Shown here one piece after another: positions 23,532 through 36,200 of a stretch of DNA of 64,000 nt. The notes beneath the pieces are model-generated. The model made no database searches. It was given only the letters and a program-made list of their open reading frames with translations, and was not told the DNA's origin. This stretch comes from Kalmusia sp. IMI 367209. Lineage: Eukaryota; Ascomycota; Dothideomycetes; Pleosporales; Didymosphaeriaceae. Numbering within the stretch: the first letter of the stretch is position 1; every line of letters begins with the position of its first letter. The translations under genes were made by a program, and so were the position numbers. Location: positions 620,001-684,000 of the forward strand of contig JAPEUQ010000017.1 in NCBI GenBank assembly GCA_027946365.1. The letters run 5' to 3'.

Positions 23532-25787
23532 AAGCGACATGAGGCTTGGCGTTTTATTTAGCATTTCAGGGAGTTCTACCGGCCGATAAAGCCATGGGTT
23601 TTTGGGGTCCATCTTAGTACCAGCGTGTATTTGTATAGTCTTGTCGAACTCACATCATGGTGTGGGTGCCGAGTTCGGTGATATACCCTTCTGGGTATCT
23701 TGGAAATAATGACAACTTTGGCCTTTCCCCTTTTCCATTGTCATTGTTTCTGCTCAATAATTTTGCTGATCTCGAGCTGTAGAGTAAAAGAGTAACTACT
23801 GCCATGCCAACCTAGCAGACAACGAAATAGTACTAAATGGATCGATCATGACACAAGTGTTCTGCACGGCCTTGGCCGAGTTAGCATTGGAAATGTTGGA
23901 AACATGCAGCGTTACTATTTTCATCTGCAACAAGGAGGACTTGGTAATTATGCCAATTGCATGCGTGGCTTACGGCTCTACATCCCAACTGCTCATAATC
24001 TCGAAAAGCCAGCATTCCCTCACCCAAACAAAAATCTGGGATTAGCATCCTAAAAGAGAGATCATTCCACACCACTCGCTAGCTTTTCAATCATCACTCA
24101 GTCCGAGCATATACCGCACCCACAGACCTACCCATCCAATCAGGCTTTGGAGCAAAGTACCCAAACCGTCTTGTGAAATGCCCCACGCTGGAAGGAAGCT
24201 ACATCAATGCAACCCCCCCATCCCCCCTTCGTAATGATCGACTGTACGCGTCAAGCCATCTATAAACAGTAGCGCCGAGCCTCACGATCTGCACCAAGGC
24301 CACCAGCCCGCGTAGATCACTCCCAGCAAATCCCACGATGACAAGGCAGGGCGCCGAATACGAGCGCCGCTCCCGCGCTCCTCTTTGCCCCATCATGCCA
24401 ATGCGCTCCACACAGCCTGACTCGCAACGTCTCCCCATCAACAACTTTTGTCTCTCCCACCCAACGAGCGTGCGCGCGCCGCAGCCGCAAGACAGCAGGC
24501 TCCGAACAGAGACATGCGTCGTTCAATGATGGACGTGACTTGACTTATCCGACTCGGCCTGCAATACAACAAATCGCACGGCGCGAGCTTCATCAGGCCA
24601 GCCACCGGAGTTCCTCCTTCGTCTCCCGCAACGCAGAGAAACCGCTTGTTTCAGCAGCGCAAGTTTTTACTTCATTTCTCAACTTTGTTGCACCCACGCA
24701 CCTGGGCCCGGCGGCGGGTCACGTTCCCATTCCTCGCACCTAGATCATTTGCATTTTTTTCATGCCATTCCATTCCATTCCATTCCAGTCCAGTCCAGTC
24801 GCGGCCCTTTTTCGCAAATCCACACAAGCCCCAGCCCACATTTTCGTGCTTCTGCCCAACCAAACGAAACCAGATTCGGCTGCAGTCGAATCGAGCACTG
24901 TTTTTGTTCTCCTCTGTTTAGGGGGCGTTGCCCTCCCACGCTAGACAGTAGTCTTACACGCGTTCCTGCATGATGCCGGCGCGAAGGCGTTTTTGGTGAG
25001 GGGCCGGCGACAAGTCCGGCGAGAAAGCCGCCATGCAGCGAGGCGTCTATAGTCTTTGTTCTAGCGTGCTAGCGGGAACCGTTTCGATAAGGTGATGTGA
25101 AAAAAAACTTGTTGCAAGGGCGAGAGCGAGCGTGTCGGGCGAGAGACGTTGCAGATAGAGCAGGTTGCGTTTGAGATAGAGGTGGGACCGGGGTGTTGAT
25201 GGCGTTGTAGTGTGATCGCTATGGCAAGCCGGAAAGGGGATTGGACAGGATGGGGGGCACGAGGCGTGATGGAACGGGGCGCAGCTGGCGAATCAATACT
25301 GTGCGTGTGGCAGGCGTGTACATCACAGGCAGATCATGCAGATGCAAAGGCAATGAAGTCTTGAGGCCACCTTTCGGCACCGATGTAATGTATTTTGATC
25401 TGGCTGATGACAGCTATCTATACAGGACTGACATGCTTCCCGATTCGTGAACCATATTAAGGGTGCATGCAGTCATTATCCATGTGAACCAAGCCCATGC
25501 AGATGAGCAATACCTGTCCATAACGAACCCCGGGGAATACTATTAACCACCTTCGATTCGCCATGCAAAACATTACGCCACCTTTTCGTGTACACCTTGG
25601 CAACACATCCTAAGACGTCGCCGAAGAAAGCCATGTGATATTACCCGCATTGACCAATGCTCCGTTTGTAACATTCAAGAAGCGCATCGCTAGGTGACAG
25701 ACGAGAAGCCGCCGGAAAAATGTCGATACAGTTCGAAGTCATAGTGGGGTGAAGATGAAGAGAAAGGCACTAATCGCTACGGCGCAT
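23532..25787. other. Gene-free convergent region, 2.3 kb
   Basis: No supported gene. Frames of 60-90 codons occur on both strands but overlap each other and show no family resemblance. A short pentanucleotide repeat is listed separately. Confidence 0.5.
24765..24799. repeat. Pentanucleotide microsatellite, CCATT x4 then CCAGT x3
   Basis: Four CCATT units run into three CCAGT units without interruption. The two differ by one base, so one array probably arose from the other by substitution and slippage. It lies in noncoding, C/T-rich sequence. Confidence 0.8.
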
Positions 25788-26386
25788 TTATGCGAGGTAG
25801 GCGAGAAGAGCGGCGGCAACAACGCCGAAAGAGGCCATGTTGGCGGTGGCACCGTTGTTGATGGGAGCAGACTCGGACGGGGAAGCACCAGAGGAGGTGC
25901 CAGCAGGAGCCGAAGTCGAGGCACCGGTGGAGATGGCGACGGTGCTGTTGGGGTACGAGACACCGCTGCTGACGGCCGGGACGGAGACGTTGGCGGGAGC
26001 AGAGGGGATCGGCGCCGGGACGTAAGCGCTGGAGGGCACGACAGAGGGGAGCGGGACCGGGGTCACGGAGGGAAGGACTGGGCTCGCGTTAGTCTTGTCG
26101 ATTGTTTTAGACATGCATGTTGTTCAACTCACCCTCAGTGGCGGCCGGGGCCGAGGGGACCTCCGATGGGACCTCAGAAGGCACAGCATAGCCAGAGGTG
26201 ACCGGGGCGGCAGTGGCAGGGGGAGCCTATGTGTTACTGTTAGGATTGCGCGGCAGACAGTCGAAGCAATCGAGCAAAGCGTACCTGGATCTGACCGTCG
26301 GAGATCTGGGAGATGGGCTGGACGTCCTGGGGGAGGGCGTAGGCGCCAATGGCGGCAGCGAGCACGAAGGAGGTGGAGAAGCGCAT
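25788..26386 (-). CDS. Small secreted, probably GPI-anchored cell-surface protein
   Basis: Three exons, 26386-26285, 26226-26133 and 26077-25788, with introns of 58 and 55 nt, giving 161 aa. The N-terminus MRFSTSFVLAAAIGAYA is a clear signal peptide, followed by LPQDVQP. The body is rich in Ser, Pro, Ala, Val and Thr, including a PSEVPSEVP-type stretch, and is a likely O-glycosylation stalk. The C-terminus has a small-residue site near NGATAN and a terminal hydrophobic segment ASFGVVAAALLAYLA, the layout of a GPI-attachment signal. Codons end almost always in C or G, unlike most neighbours, which suggests high expression. For the second intron only the acceptor at CCCAG (26079-26078) keeps the frame. 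No enzymatic domain is present; a structural wall role is inferred. Confidence 0.78.
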
Positions 26387-29084
26387 CTTGATGGTTTGTT
26401 TGTTGGTGTTGTTGTGTGTGGATTAGAAGATGGAGCTGAGTAGAACTGCGAAAATGGATGGGCAGCGAGCGGTAATCAGAGTCGAGCTGAGCGAGAGACT
26501 GCGAATCTGGATCGAAGGCGTGGGATAAGGGAGAATGGAAGGTGGTGAGTGGCAGCGAGGGAGGCAATAAATACTGGGCGCGAGGCTGGAGGGCAGGCGC
26601 GGCGGCGCACGGGCCCGCAGACAAGCCGGCCGCTTGAAACAACAAGGCTTGTGCCCAGGCAACCGGGGTGCAACCAAGGTTTGGCCGCCAGCCGCCTGCT
26701 TTGCGCCTGTTGCAACCTGCATCTGCTGCTGAATTGTGCCGCTCCTCATTTGCCTCCGTGGCGTGCGGTGACGCAAAGCGCGCCGGCTGCCATACTCGTT
26801 CCAGCTCACGCCCGCCGCTCGGCCGTTTAGACAAACACCCACCACCTGCCTGACACGCAACGGCTACTGATTGCACTCCTCCTGCGACGGCTGGCCTGCC
26901 GCTGGCCTGTCGCTCGCCTGTCCGCTCGCCTGTCGCCAGCCTCCGTTATCGACAGCGGGCGCCACCCTGCGCTACGAGCGACGGTACGTCAGTCCGGCCA
27001 AGGGCTCCAGGGGCAGAATCCTCACGGGCCAATGGGCCTGATGGGCCTGACGCGGATCGCCATCGCGATCGGACATTCTGAGCAAGCCCATCTCCACCGT
27101 TGGCCCGTCGCCAGCCCTCCCACCAGCCATCGGGACCGTTGCTCAACGCGCATCCAGCCGACCCTGCGGCGAGAATGCAGCGCCGCCACCAACCTCTCTG
27201 CTAAACATAGCAAAGCCCTCCACATCTTCAGACGGCCTCCTCACCAAATGTCAGAGTTTTTTTCGCGGCCTCGCAGCCTCCTTCCTGGTCCCGCAAATCA
27301 CCCCATACTCCCCTGACATGTCGACGTCAAGCGTTCGCTTCCCTTGCTCAGCCAAACGGGAATCCGCCCGTCGTCCTCCAAATCTGTAGTCCCTGACCGG
27401 CTGGCTGCCCTCTGTTCGGCCCTGGTCGCCACTGTGTTTGCCATTGGTCTTTGCGCCAGCCCCTGTGGCCACCCGCAGATGACTGCCATTACCCGCTAGA
27501 TGTAGGTACAGATTGCAAATTTATTGCATTTTGCGCGCGTTACCGTCGTGTCACGACTCCACATGCAACTGTAAACGATGACAGGACCTTCCCTTCTCGC
27601 GAGCCTCAGACCAGGCACGCGAAATCCTATGTTTGGGCACGTTGTCATAGCGATCCTACCCACGCATCTCCACTTGAAACTTGTTGCGATTGACACCTGA
27701 GGCCCGCGGCGCGCTTGCGTACCGTTGCGAAACCAAAGGGGGCAAGTCCGAACGTCCGACCCAAGACCTTGCCTTTCGTTAGTATGGGACCGGAAAATTC
27801 GCCGTACTTGTACGATGTAGGGTGCGGAAGAACTCGTTCGCACAGCCATCTCCTGCACTACTTCCCGGCATCTGCTCTTGCTTCCGCGGCGTCCTCGTCG
27901 GCCCGCCTCAACAAAACTTGAATCTAGGAATCAGGGGTATTTCCCACCAATGCTGGCCTGCAAGATTCGAAACAGCAGAAACCAATGTCGATGGAATTAG
28001 TGCAACCATCCCAGAACTATGGTCGGTGGTCGCATCATACGTACGCGAGCCTCTCTTCACCTCTGCACAACGACATGATGATGTCTACCACGTACGGGTA
28101 AGTAAGCAGTCGTTCTCCGACCGAAGACTCGCATGAAACATGTGCCATTCCACTCTTTCCCACCTCGCACTGTGAGGAGGGCCGTACAAGTTCCGACCAT
28201 ACGCCCCGACAGTGATGAGGCTACCAATTTCCGGCTACTTTTCTCCTAGACGATGATTGGCCAAGCCCATAGTATATCAGAGGGCCAGACGTGACCCGAG
28301 TGAGCGGTTGGGGTCTATTCATTACATGGACGTACCACAAAAGGGGCCCCGGGTAAGCAAGAGGACGTGTTTGAACCTCTCGTAAACGCTCAGTCTCCAG
28401 ACGACAATACTGCAACGCTCGTCGGGATTGCAGTACGCTCATAGCTCGACCTCGCGAGAAGATGCTTCTGAGTCGTTGCGCACGGTAGCATGTCCCAAAC
28501 GGCGTCGAAGCACATGTCGAAATACTACAACTACTTACCTGTACTCATTCCCTTGAAAACTGTTCTCTCGAGAGCTTACCCTGTGTGTGTCTGTGTTGCC
28601 TTGCCTGCCTGCCTTTCCATCCCAATCTTCTTCTCACGTACCACACATGCCCTGGCTGACTTGGTCTACGACGTGTCTCTGGGATTCTTGGTCCGTGTGC
28701 TATATCTTGTTTTTTTTTAGGACACACATCTGAGCCCACTGTGGGAACCGTTTCCTTCTCACTTCGCGGTCGGGACCTGTGTAAACAAATGTTGGAGCAA
28801 CCTGCTGCACAACCAGTTGTGAGGTCTAAACACAATGTGGAGGGCATACTCGCAAGCATCACCCTGCAACCCCTATTCAGCGATATCTTGCGCCCACGTA
28901 GATTCATGCACACCTGCACATCTGCACACACCATCACATACGACTCTCGACTAGAGAAAGCACCAAATGAACAAGAAAGATAGCATTCAGCTTTTGGGTA
29001 TTATGCGCTTACCAACCACCACCACAATCTATATATGCGGAAGCAAAACCGCTCGCTCTCGAGAACCTTTCATACCTCAGCCTC
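26387..29084. other. Gene-free region, 2.7 kb
   Basis: Upstream of the secreted-protein gene and downstream of the transporter. Overlapping frames up to 250 codons (minus strand, 26124-26876) overlap the real gene or lack coding character. Around 26880-26945 there are imperfect repeats of GCCTGTCGCTC type. Nothing else is supported. Confidence 0.45.
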
Positions 29085-31260
29085 TCAAGACCGCTTCTCA
29101 GAAATGATGTCCGCATCCCCGACCGTGCTCCCCCTGCTCCCGCTCTCGCTCTCCCCCGCGGGCAGCTTCTCGCCCAGCACGCCCTGGGGCGCGGCCCTGG
29201 TCCCCACCTTCATCGACTCGGGGGCGGTGCGCACAAAGTAGTCGTGGACGCCCTTTTCGAACTCGCCGTCGTTGTCGTCAAAGTCCTCGTGGCCCTTGAG
29301 GTCGTCTGCGAACTTGTTCTGCTGGTGCTCGATCCACTCGGCGCGCATCTCGCTGATCTTGGCCTCGTAGTCGAGCTTCGCGTCGTAGGCTTTGCCGACG
29401 CCGCGCAGGCGCTCCCACACGGAGAGGTGCTTGGGGTGGATGGCGATGCCGTGGTAGTCGGCCTCCTTGCCGGCGCGGATGTAGGACCAGCGGCGCTCCT
29501 GCTCCTTGAGGTCGAGTCCTGTGGTGTCCGGGAGGAAGAGCCAGGTGAGGAGCGCGCCGGCGAGGCCGAACCAGGGGACCACGTAGAATTTGGTCTGCGT
29601 GTCGATGTAGTTGTACAGGACGGAGGCGAGCAGGGCGCCAGCCTTGCCGATGGCGGCGGAGAAGCCGTGCGCGGTGGCACGGATGGGTGTGGGGAAGACC
29701 TCGGCAGCGACGAGGAAGGTGACGCTGTTGGGGCCGAACTGGTTGAAGAAGGAAGAGAGGAAGTACATCGCCTGGAAGGCATGGACGTGCTGCGGTGTTG
29801 TGAAGAATTCAAAGTTGAAGGCAGGCACGACGAAGAGGATGAAGTCAGCCATGAAGCCGACGATCATCATCCACTTGCGGCCGTAGAGCTTGTTGTCGAT
29901 GAGGAACGAGGCGAGGTAGTAGCCGACGAGGGAGACACCGACGTTGATCAGGTTGTAGAGCCACCCGGTCATGACGGAGCTGTTGTTCGGGGTAATGACC
30001 TTGATGAACTCGTTCTGGAAAAGCTTGTTACCGTAGAAGAAGACGTCGTTTGCGAACCAGGCGCCGGCCGTGGCCAGAAGGCGAGGTCCGAAGTAGCTCA
30101 GAGTGAGTTTGAGCGACTGGGTGTCATACCCGGTGACGTTGCCCTTCTTCTTGGAGATCATGAGCTGCTTACTAGCCGAGCGCATTTTGTAGTAACGATA
30201 GTAGACAAGCCACAGCGTGCCGACAGCCGGGATAGCGAACGACACGCGGTACGTCCATTGGGCCGCGACCTTGGAGTAAGGTGGGTTACCGCTTCCGTGG
30301 TGGAAGATGAGAAGTGAAACGATAAGGATGACCTGGTTGAAGAATTGACCCCAGCCCTGCATCAAGAAAGCGCTGGTGACCTTTCGGCCACGGTGGAGAC
30401 GATCCTCCTTGGTGGAAACCTTTCCGGAGCCGACGGCGTTCTCCATGCCAGAAGTAGCCGTCATGGGATACTCGCCGCCGACACCAATGCCGTAGAAGAA
30501 CAGAGACCAAGCGTAGCAGATGACCCAGCCATTCTCTGTCACGCCCCATGAAGCAGTAAGCATGAGTAGACCGATGAACATAATGGTAGCGTCCTGAATG
30601 AGACCCCATCGACGACCAAGATAGTCACCAAGGTAACCGACGAGAATTTGACCTTCGCAAGCGTGAGCGTGATGTTCAGTCGAATGCAATTCAGTAGCCA
30701 CTTACCGACGATGATGCCAATAATCTCTAGATAGTCAACGGCTTGCGTCCAGCGCTCGTCGCAAGTGTCGAATTTCTTCCAGCATGACGGGAAAGCATCC
30801 TGGAGCAGCGGCCTCACATTACCAATAGAGAAAAGAACGTAACCCTCCAGACCGAGACCAGCGCCGGGAAGCACCATATTCTTCAAGTAGAATCCGACCG
30901 GGCTAAGAGGGTCGTTTTTGAACATTGTCCAGACGGACGAAGCCTCTCTCTTCGCTTCTTGGTTCTCAACACGGTTGACGAACGTGAGGCGCTGACCAAC
31001 CGGCATGTCGGCCCAGTAGGTGCCATTGTTGTCGTAAATGTCGTCAGGATGAAGGAGAGCGTGAAAGACGTCTTGCTCTTGCGAAGTCATATCTAGCTCT
31101 CCGTTAGCATATCTCGTGGCTTCCAGATGGTTTTGCACGCATTGCACAGTGCAAGATGCGCAAGAAAGCACGGGTTGTACGCACCATGTCTAACATCCAG
31201 GGGATAGTCGCTCCCTCCAGCGGGTGCGCCATGGGGAAGGGGAAGTGAACCAGGCTCCAT
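29085..31260 (-). CDS. MFS transporter, phosphate:H+ symporter-like
   Basis: Three exons, 31260-31185, 31092-30706 and 30652-29085, with introns of 92 and 53 nt, giving 676 aa. The first intron carries a perfect TGCTAAC branch site just before its CTAG acceptor, supporting the upstream ATG at 31260; a start at 31090 would otherwise serve. The protein has about twelve hydrophobic segments with the MFS loop signature GYLGDYLGRR after the second helix and the motif GIGVGGEYP in the fourth, a pattern shared with phosphate:H+ symporters and related permeases. The second half has FLVAAEVFPTPIRATAHGFSA and LPDTTGLDLKEQER, also typical of that group. The long hydrophilic N-terminus (about 90 aa) and charged C-terminal tail are cytosolic by inference. 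The substrate is inferred only at family level; phosphate or a phosphorylated compound is plausible. Confidence 0.82.
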
Positions 31261-33277
31261 GACTCTGTTTTCAGACAAAATACACCCAAAAGTGACTTCT
31301 TTGTCCTGAGGCGCAGAGACACAAGCCGAGCGCTGCAAATCAAGCCTTTAAGACGAGAGCTTCGCTCTGCAGGGCTGAATCCACACGGACCGCTGGCGAG
31401 CCCACTATGACGTCGGGCCGGATTCACGACAGGGAAACGGACTGTGAACTCTCAAAGTCGCTGCCAGACCGCTATGGAGTGTTGAAGCACGTTCTCGCTA
31501 CCCGTTTCTGACTGGTCGAGAGAAGCGCAGCGTATGCGTTGACAAATGACGTCCGTTGGAGCTGGGGGGATCCCGCTGGATCCGAGCAGCGTGGTTGGTG
31601 CGTAGGAGGCGTCTAACGAGCGCGCGGGATATCGATGCGTGCAATGTTTCGAGATCGAGAAATCGGAATGGGATCGTGGGGCACGAAGGTGGTGCAATGG
31701 GGTTTTCTGGCGCAATCACGGGCGTTGAGAGGGGGGGGTTGCACGCTTTCCTGTGGTTGGGGACGGGCAGCGACCACTTGGAGGAGGCGCAAAAAGATGC
31801 AGCCAACAAAAAGTCTGCCTCGTACGACGGCGCACCAGCGGAGAGGACATGGCGATAGATTTATACCAGGCTTACCAGGCCTACCAGGCCTCGCGTAGAT
31901 CCGGCGCTTGAGAAAAATTCTCCCACGGTGCTGTTCCGCTGGCACAGTCGAAGCCGAGAGGGGTGGCGTGTGTGGAGAAGGTGGTGCTTGGGTTACCTCT
32001 CGGCCCGTCCGCTTTGGGCAAGAGCGCACGCGACCACCTGCTACGTGCATATCCCAAGTGTGGGGACATGCTGGAGAGCTGCAATTAGGCGGCCCTTGCG
32101 GCTACAGCCTGGCTCCTTTGGACTCTGTAGCTTTGTTTTTATTTTCCTAGCGCAGGAGACGGTTTTTGGCTGTTTTGGCCTTCAGACGTCGTCTCTACAC
32201 GCACATCATGACGAGAGCCAAGCCGATTCCGAGCGCAGGGAGGCTTGCACAAGCTCATTAGGCACGGCTTGTCTGAGCTTCGACTGGAAAATCGCCGTTA
32301 CAAACAGATTCGTCTCGCGTGAGGCGACTTCCGAACGACCAAAGCGTGCCAGGCTCGATAAAGGAAAACGCGTGGGCAAGACGTGAGGTTGGGAGCAGCC
32401 AATCAGAGTGCATACAGCGCCCACGAGGGGCGATCGATTGGAGAGGGCCAGGGTCTGGCTCGACGCGGAGCCCATGCATGCGCGCTGACCCGTGCGTACA
32501 ATCAACTCGCGATGCATTGATGCAAACAACCACCACCACCACACCCCGGATCGGAAATACCACGTCGGCGCCAGACACCTCGGTTTTACGTATTGGCGAG
32601 GCTAATCGCGCTTCACTCTCAGTACACGGTTTTGAGCGATTTGGACGGCGTGAATGTATAGTCGCCCTAGAAACGTGCCAGTGATTGGATGCAGAATGGC
32701 CATGTGCAGTGACCCTCGATGGACGTCCACCTAAGCTTTCCCGCACCACCGCGTGCCTATGTTACTCAACTTGGCTTCCTGGGCCTCTTGCCAGACCCTG
32801 AAACGTCGATTAGATCACCCATTAGCGCGAAGCTTCAACGGACGCCAGGCCGACGCCTACATACACCCGCCTACCCACGCACAATCCCGCGGCGGTGGGT
32901 GGGTGCCCGTGTGGGTACCGCTGCGACTACCATCATCTCACAGTTCCGGCTTATTGCCGTGGACAAGGCTTTCTGGCACTCGTGAGACGGACCAAGATGA
33001 CTGTACAACGAGGGGCCTTTCCTACGGGATCCGTGAACAGGAGAATGCAAGTTTCTGCCAGTGCTGTTGATTTTCATATTGATAGATGATTATTAGGTAC
33101 TTGGATGCTACGTGTTCTAAGTATTGTACAAGAAACCAGCCAGTGGTATCAGATAAATGCTTTTTGCGCATGCTCATGCAGTGATACCTCAGACAAAACC
33201 CTGGCCATAGCGCCGACAGATGCAGAAGACAAGAGCGCAAGTAGAGCAATAAAAGCGTCGGTTTTATAGGACAAAGC
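31261..33277. other. Gene-free region, 2.0 kb
   Basis: Promoter region of the transporter followed by unassigned sequence. A short direct repeat of TACCAGGC type occurs at about 31864-31890. Frames on both strands overlap one another with no family resemblance. Confidence 0.45.
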
Positions 33278-36200
33278 TTAGTCCAACCAGTTCTGCCACT
33301 TGCACCGGCACCCACCCGAGCCACCATCGATAGGCCCCTTTGCGTTCGGCTTTCCCTGCGTTCCATTCACAAGGTTCCCACCAAAAGCCCTATCCTCAAA
33401 TTGGAAGAACTTGTTGTTCGGCTTGTCGACAATAGTCGTGTCGTTCTCCATCTTGTAACAGAACAGATTCTTCTTCGTGATGTCGCCGCCGTGCCGGTCA
33501 ATCGTAAACGTGACCGGATACGGGAAAGTCCCCGGCCTCTTGGATGCATTCGTGTTCGAGCCTTGCTCGAGCAGAGGCTTTGTCTTGTCGCTGCGCGTCC
33601 AGATCTGCACCAGAAAACGCGTTTGCGTGTACGTGCATCGGAGCGAGGCTGCGTCGCGGAGGCTGCCGCCGTTCGTGTCTGCCGGATTGCCGCCACGACC
33701 ATTGGACGAGTCGATACTTTTCAGGAAGATGGAGCGATCGAAGTACGTGTAGAAGCCGTAGTACTCATCAGGCTTACCACGGTTGAACAAGCGAAGAGGC
33801 TGTGCTGAGGGGAACGAGAGGAGGTTGGCGGGCGCGGCTGTGCCATCTGCATTCAGCGATGGGGGAGGTATTACCATGGTGATGTTGGTAGGGTCATCAG
33901 CGCGTTTGACGAGACGAGAAGAGGATGCATCATTTGGATCCTGGAAGCTCATGAAAAAGGGCGTAGTCTCACCCTCGAAAGGTGACGAATTTTCATCGGT
34001 TGTCTGTCCGAGAAACTTCATTTCCTCAACGCTGGGGACGGCAGGCGAAGCTGAGGGAGTAGCTCGAGCGCGCAGGAGAGATCGCATGAAAGCACCCGCT
34101 GAGACAGGATTAGCTGCTCTTCGGGTAGCTTGAGAGAGCTCAGCTCCAGTGCCGTTTTCGAAGGTAATTTGCACCTTGAAGTTGGGCTGGTCAGGCTTGT
34201 TAGGCTCATTATCCTTCTGCTGCTCTTTTGGAAGTGCACAGCTCCAAAGTGTGGTTGGCGCAACACAGCCGCTCTCTTCCTCGACCGCTTCCGGCTGGGC
34301 AATTGTCAAGACTCCAGTCTTCATTGGAGGGTAGCCGGTATTGTTGAGCCACTGTGTTGGGCCATCGTCGCTTGTATCCGGAGTTCCTGCTATAGGATTC
34401 GTAGGGTCGTGATGGCTTTTCTTGGTGAACACAACAACAAGGGGAATGATGATAGCAAGGAGAACCAGGATGAAGATGCAGCAACAGCAGAGCAAGCAGC
34501 GAGTCTTCTTCTTTTTCTTCTTCTCATCCTTCTTATCGTCCTTTTTTGCGCCCTTTTTGCGACCGCACAGTGGAATTTGGGACATGAATTTGTTCATTCT
34601 ACGATGCTGCTTCGCTCTTTTCATCTCAGATTTATGTATTGTTGAGACTGGGCTGCTTGCCCTGCTGACATTATCGTAGCTGAAGTGCTTATCTTTCAAG
34701 GTGGAGTGAGGCGGTGGTGGAAAGAATGGAGCAGCTTGTGGGGGCGTATGGCTACTGGGTGCAGTATTGCCGTTAGGTGGTGGAAAGAAGGGAGCAGTTT
34801 GTGGTGGTGTGTGGGTCTTGGAGGCAGTGTTGTTGTCAGGTGGAGGTGGGAAAAAAGGAGCGCCTTGAGGTGGTGTATGGCTCCTTGAGGCCGTGTTATT
34901 GTTGTCGTTATTAGGTGGAGGCGGGAAAAACGGAGCCCCTTGAGGTGGTGTATGATTTCTGGTCGCAGTGCTCATGGTATAAGTAGGAACAGGTACCACG
35001 ACTGCATGCCCTGGCTGTGTTGTCGCTGCTGTGCTGGCCGTGCCAGCCTGATCGTTTGCCACGATCCGCCGATCATGGATTTCTATGTTCACATTGATTG
35101 GCTGCGGTTGGCTATGCGGGTAATGTGGCACAGATACTGCTCCATTTGCAGCAGTATCAACAGCTGGTGACACAGATCGAACAGGTGCAGGTGGTGTACC
35201 GGAGGCTTTGGAGAGCTCGGGTGTCTGTTGGGATCGAAGCAGTGTCATTTCCGGCGTCGTGAATACAGATCCATGTGTGGACGAAGTTGGAGCATGACTT
35301 GGAAGACTGGTTACTTGAGGTACGGGAAAATTCTTGACGCTAGCTTCATTGATCACGGTCACACTAATCCCATTGTTGTGAGCACGCTCGCCAACTTCAG
35401 GTGTAGTCACAGCTGTGGACATGGATGGAGGTGGCCGCAGAGGAGAATCGCCGTGCGTTGAAGGGCTCCTATCGGTCGCTGACCATGGGTATGTAGACGA
35501 GGGCGAAGGCGAGTTTCGGTATGTGCCATATTCAGCCGGGACCATTGGTATGTCGGGGGTCTTGTCACCATGCCGTCCGTTCTGAGTCCATACTGAGTTC
35601 CTCCGGGACATCACGAACGGAGTGGTGATTATATTCCACCAACCTTGGGACCTGCGAGGTGTTGGAACGGTGGAGGTGTCGACAGACAATGTATATAACT
35701 TCTTTTCTCGCAAGGGTGTATCGTCTTCTTCGAACACCGTGCCAGTGGACATTATGCGGTCTTTCCGTGCCAAGTCATCCTGCTCTTCTTCGAAAGCTGT
35801 ATCACCAGATTCTAGCGTGTCGGTTCTTGCACGAGTAGGATATCCAGTATGCCAGTCCCGCTGTGCGTCAAAGCTTGTTTTTTGGGTAGAAAGCTTTTGT
35901 ACGTCTGCGGGCAGAGTCGGAACGGGCGGTACATCTGAGTCCGACGGCGGCATAAAGGTTGCTCGGGAGTAGATGCTGGAGGCTCGTGCTGGTGTATAAT
36001 CTGACGCGGTATCAGGTGACCAGACCGACTTCATAGCTGCAGCGGGAGTGACTATGATACTCGGAGTTGCGAGAGTGGCGTCGCTATCGGATCGGACTCG
36101 CGTTGCTTGATATGGGCTAAAGTCGGTAACACTATCCGAAGGCACCGTGATGCCGATGGGGATGGGACGATCCCACGGTGAGATTTCTTGCCAGGACTTG

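Noticed and set aside
26124..26876. 250-codon minus-strand frame
   Set aside because: Overlaps the first exon and intron of the secreted-protein gene in another frame; low-complexity Leu/Pro/Ser content.
29210..30317. Long frames on both strands within the transporter (for example 357 codons, plus strand)
   Set aside because: Shadows caused by GC-rich third positions of the MFS gene.
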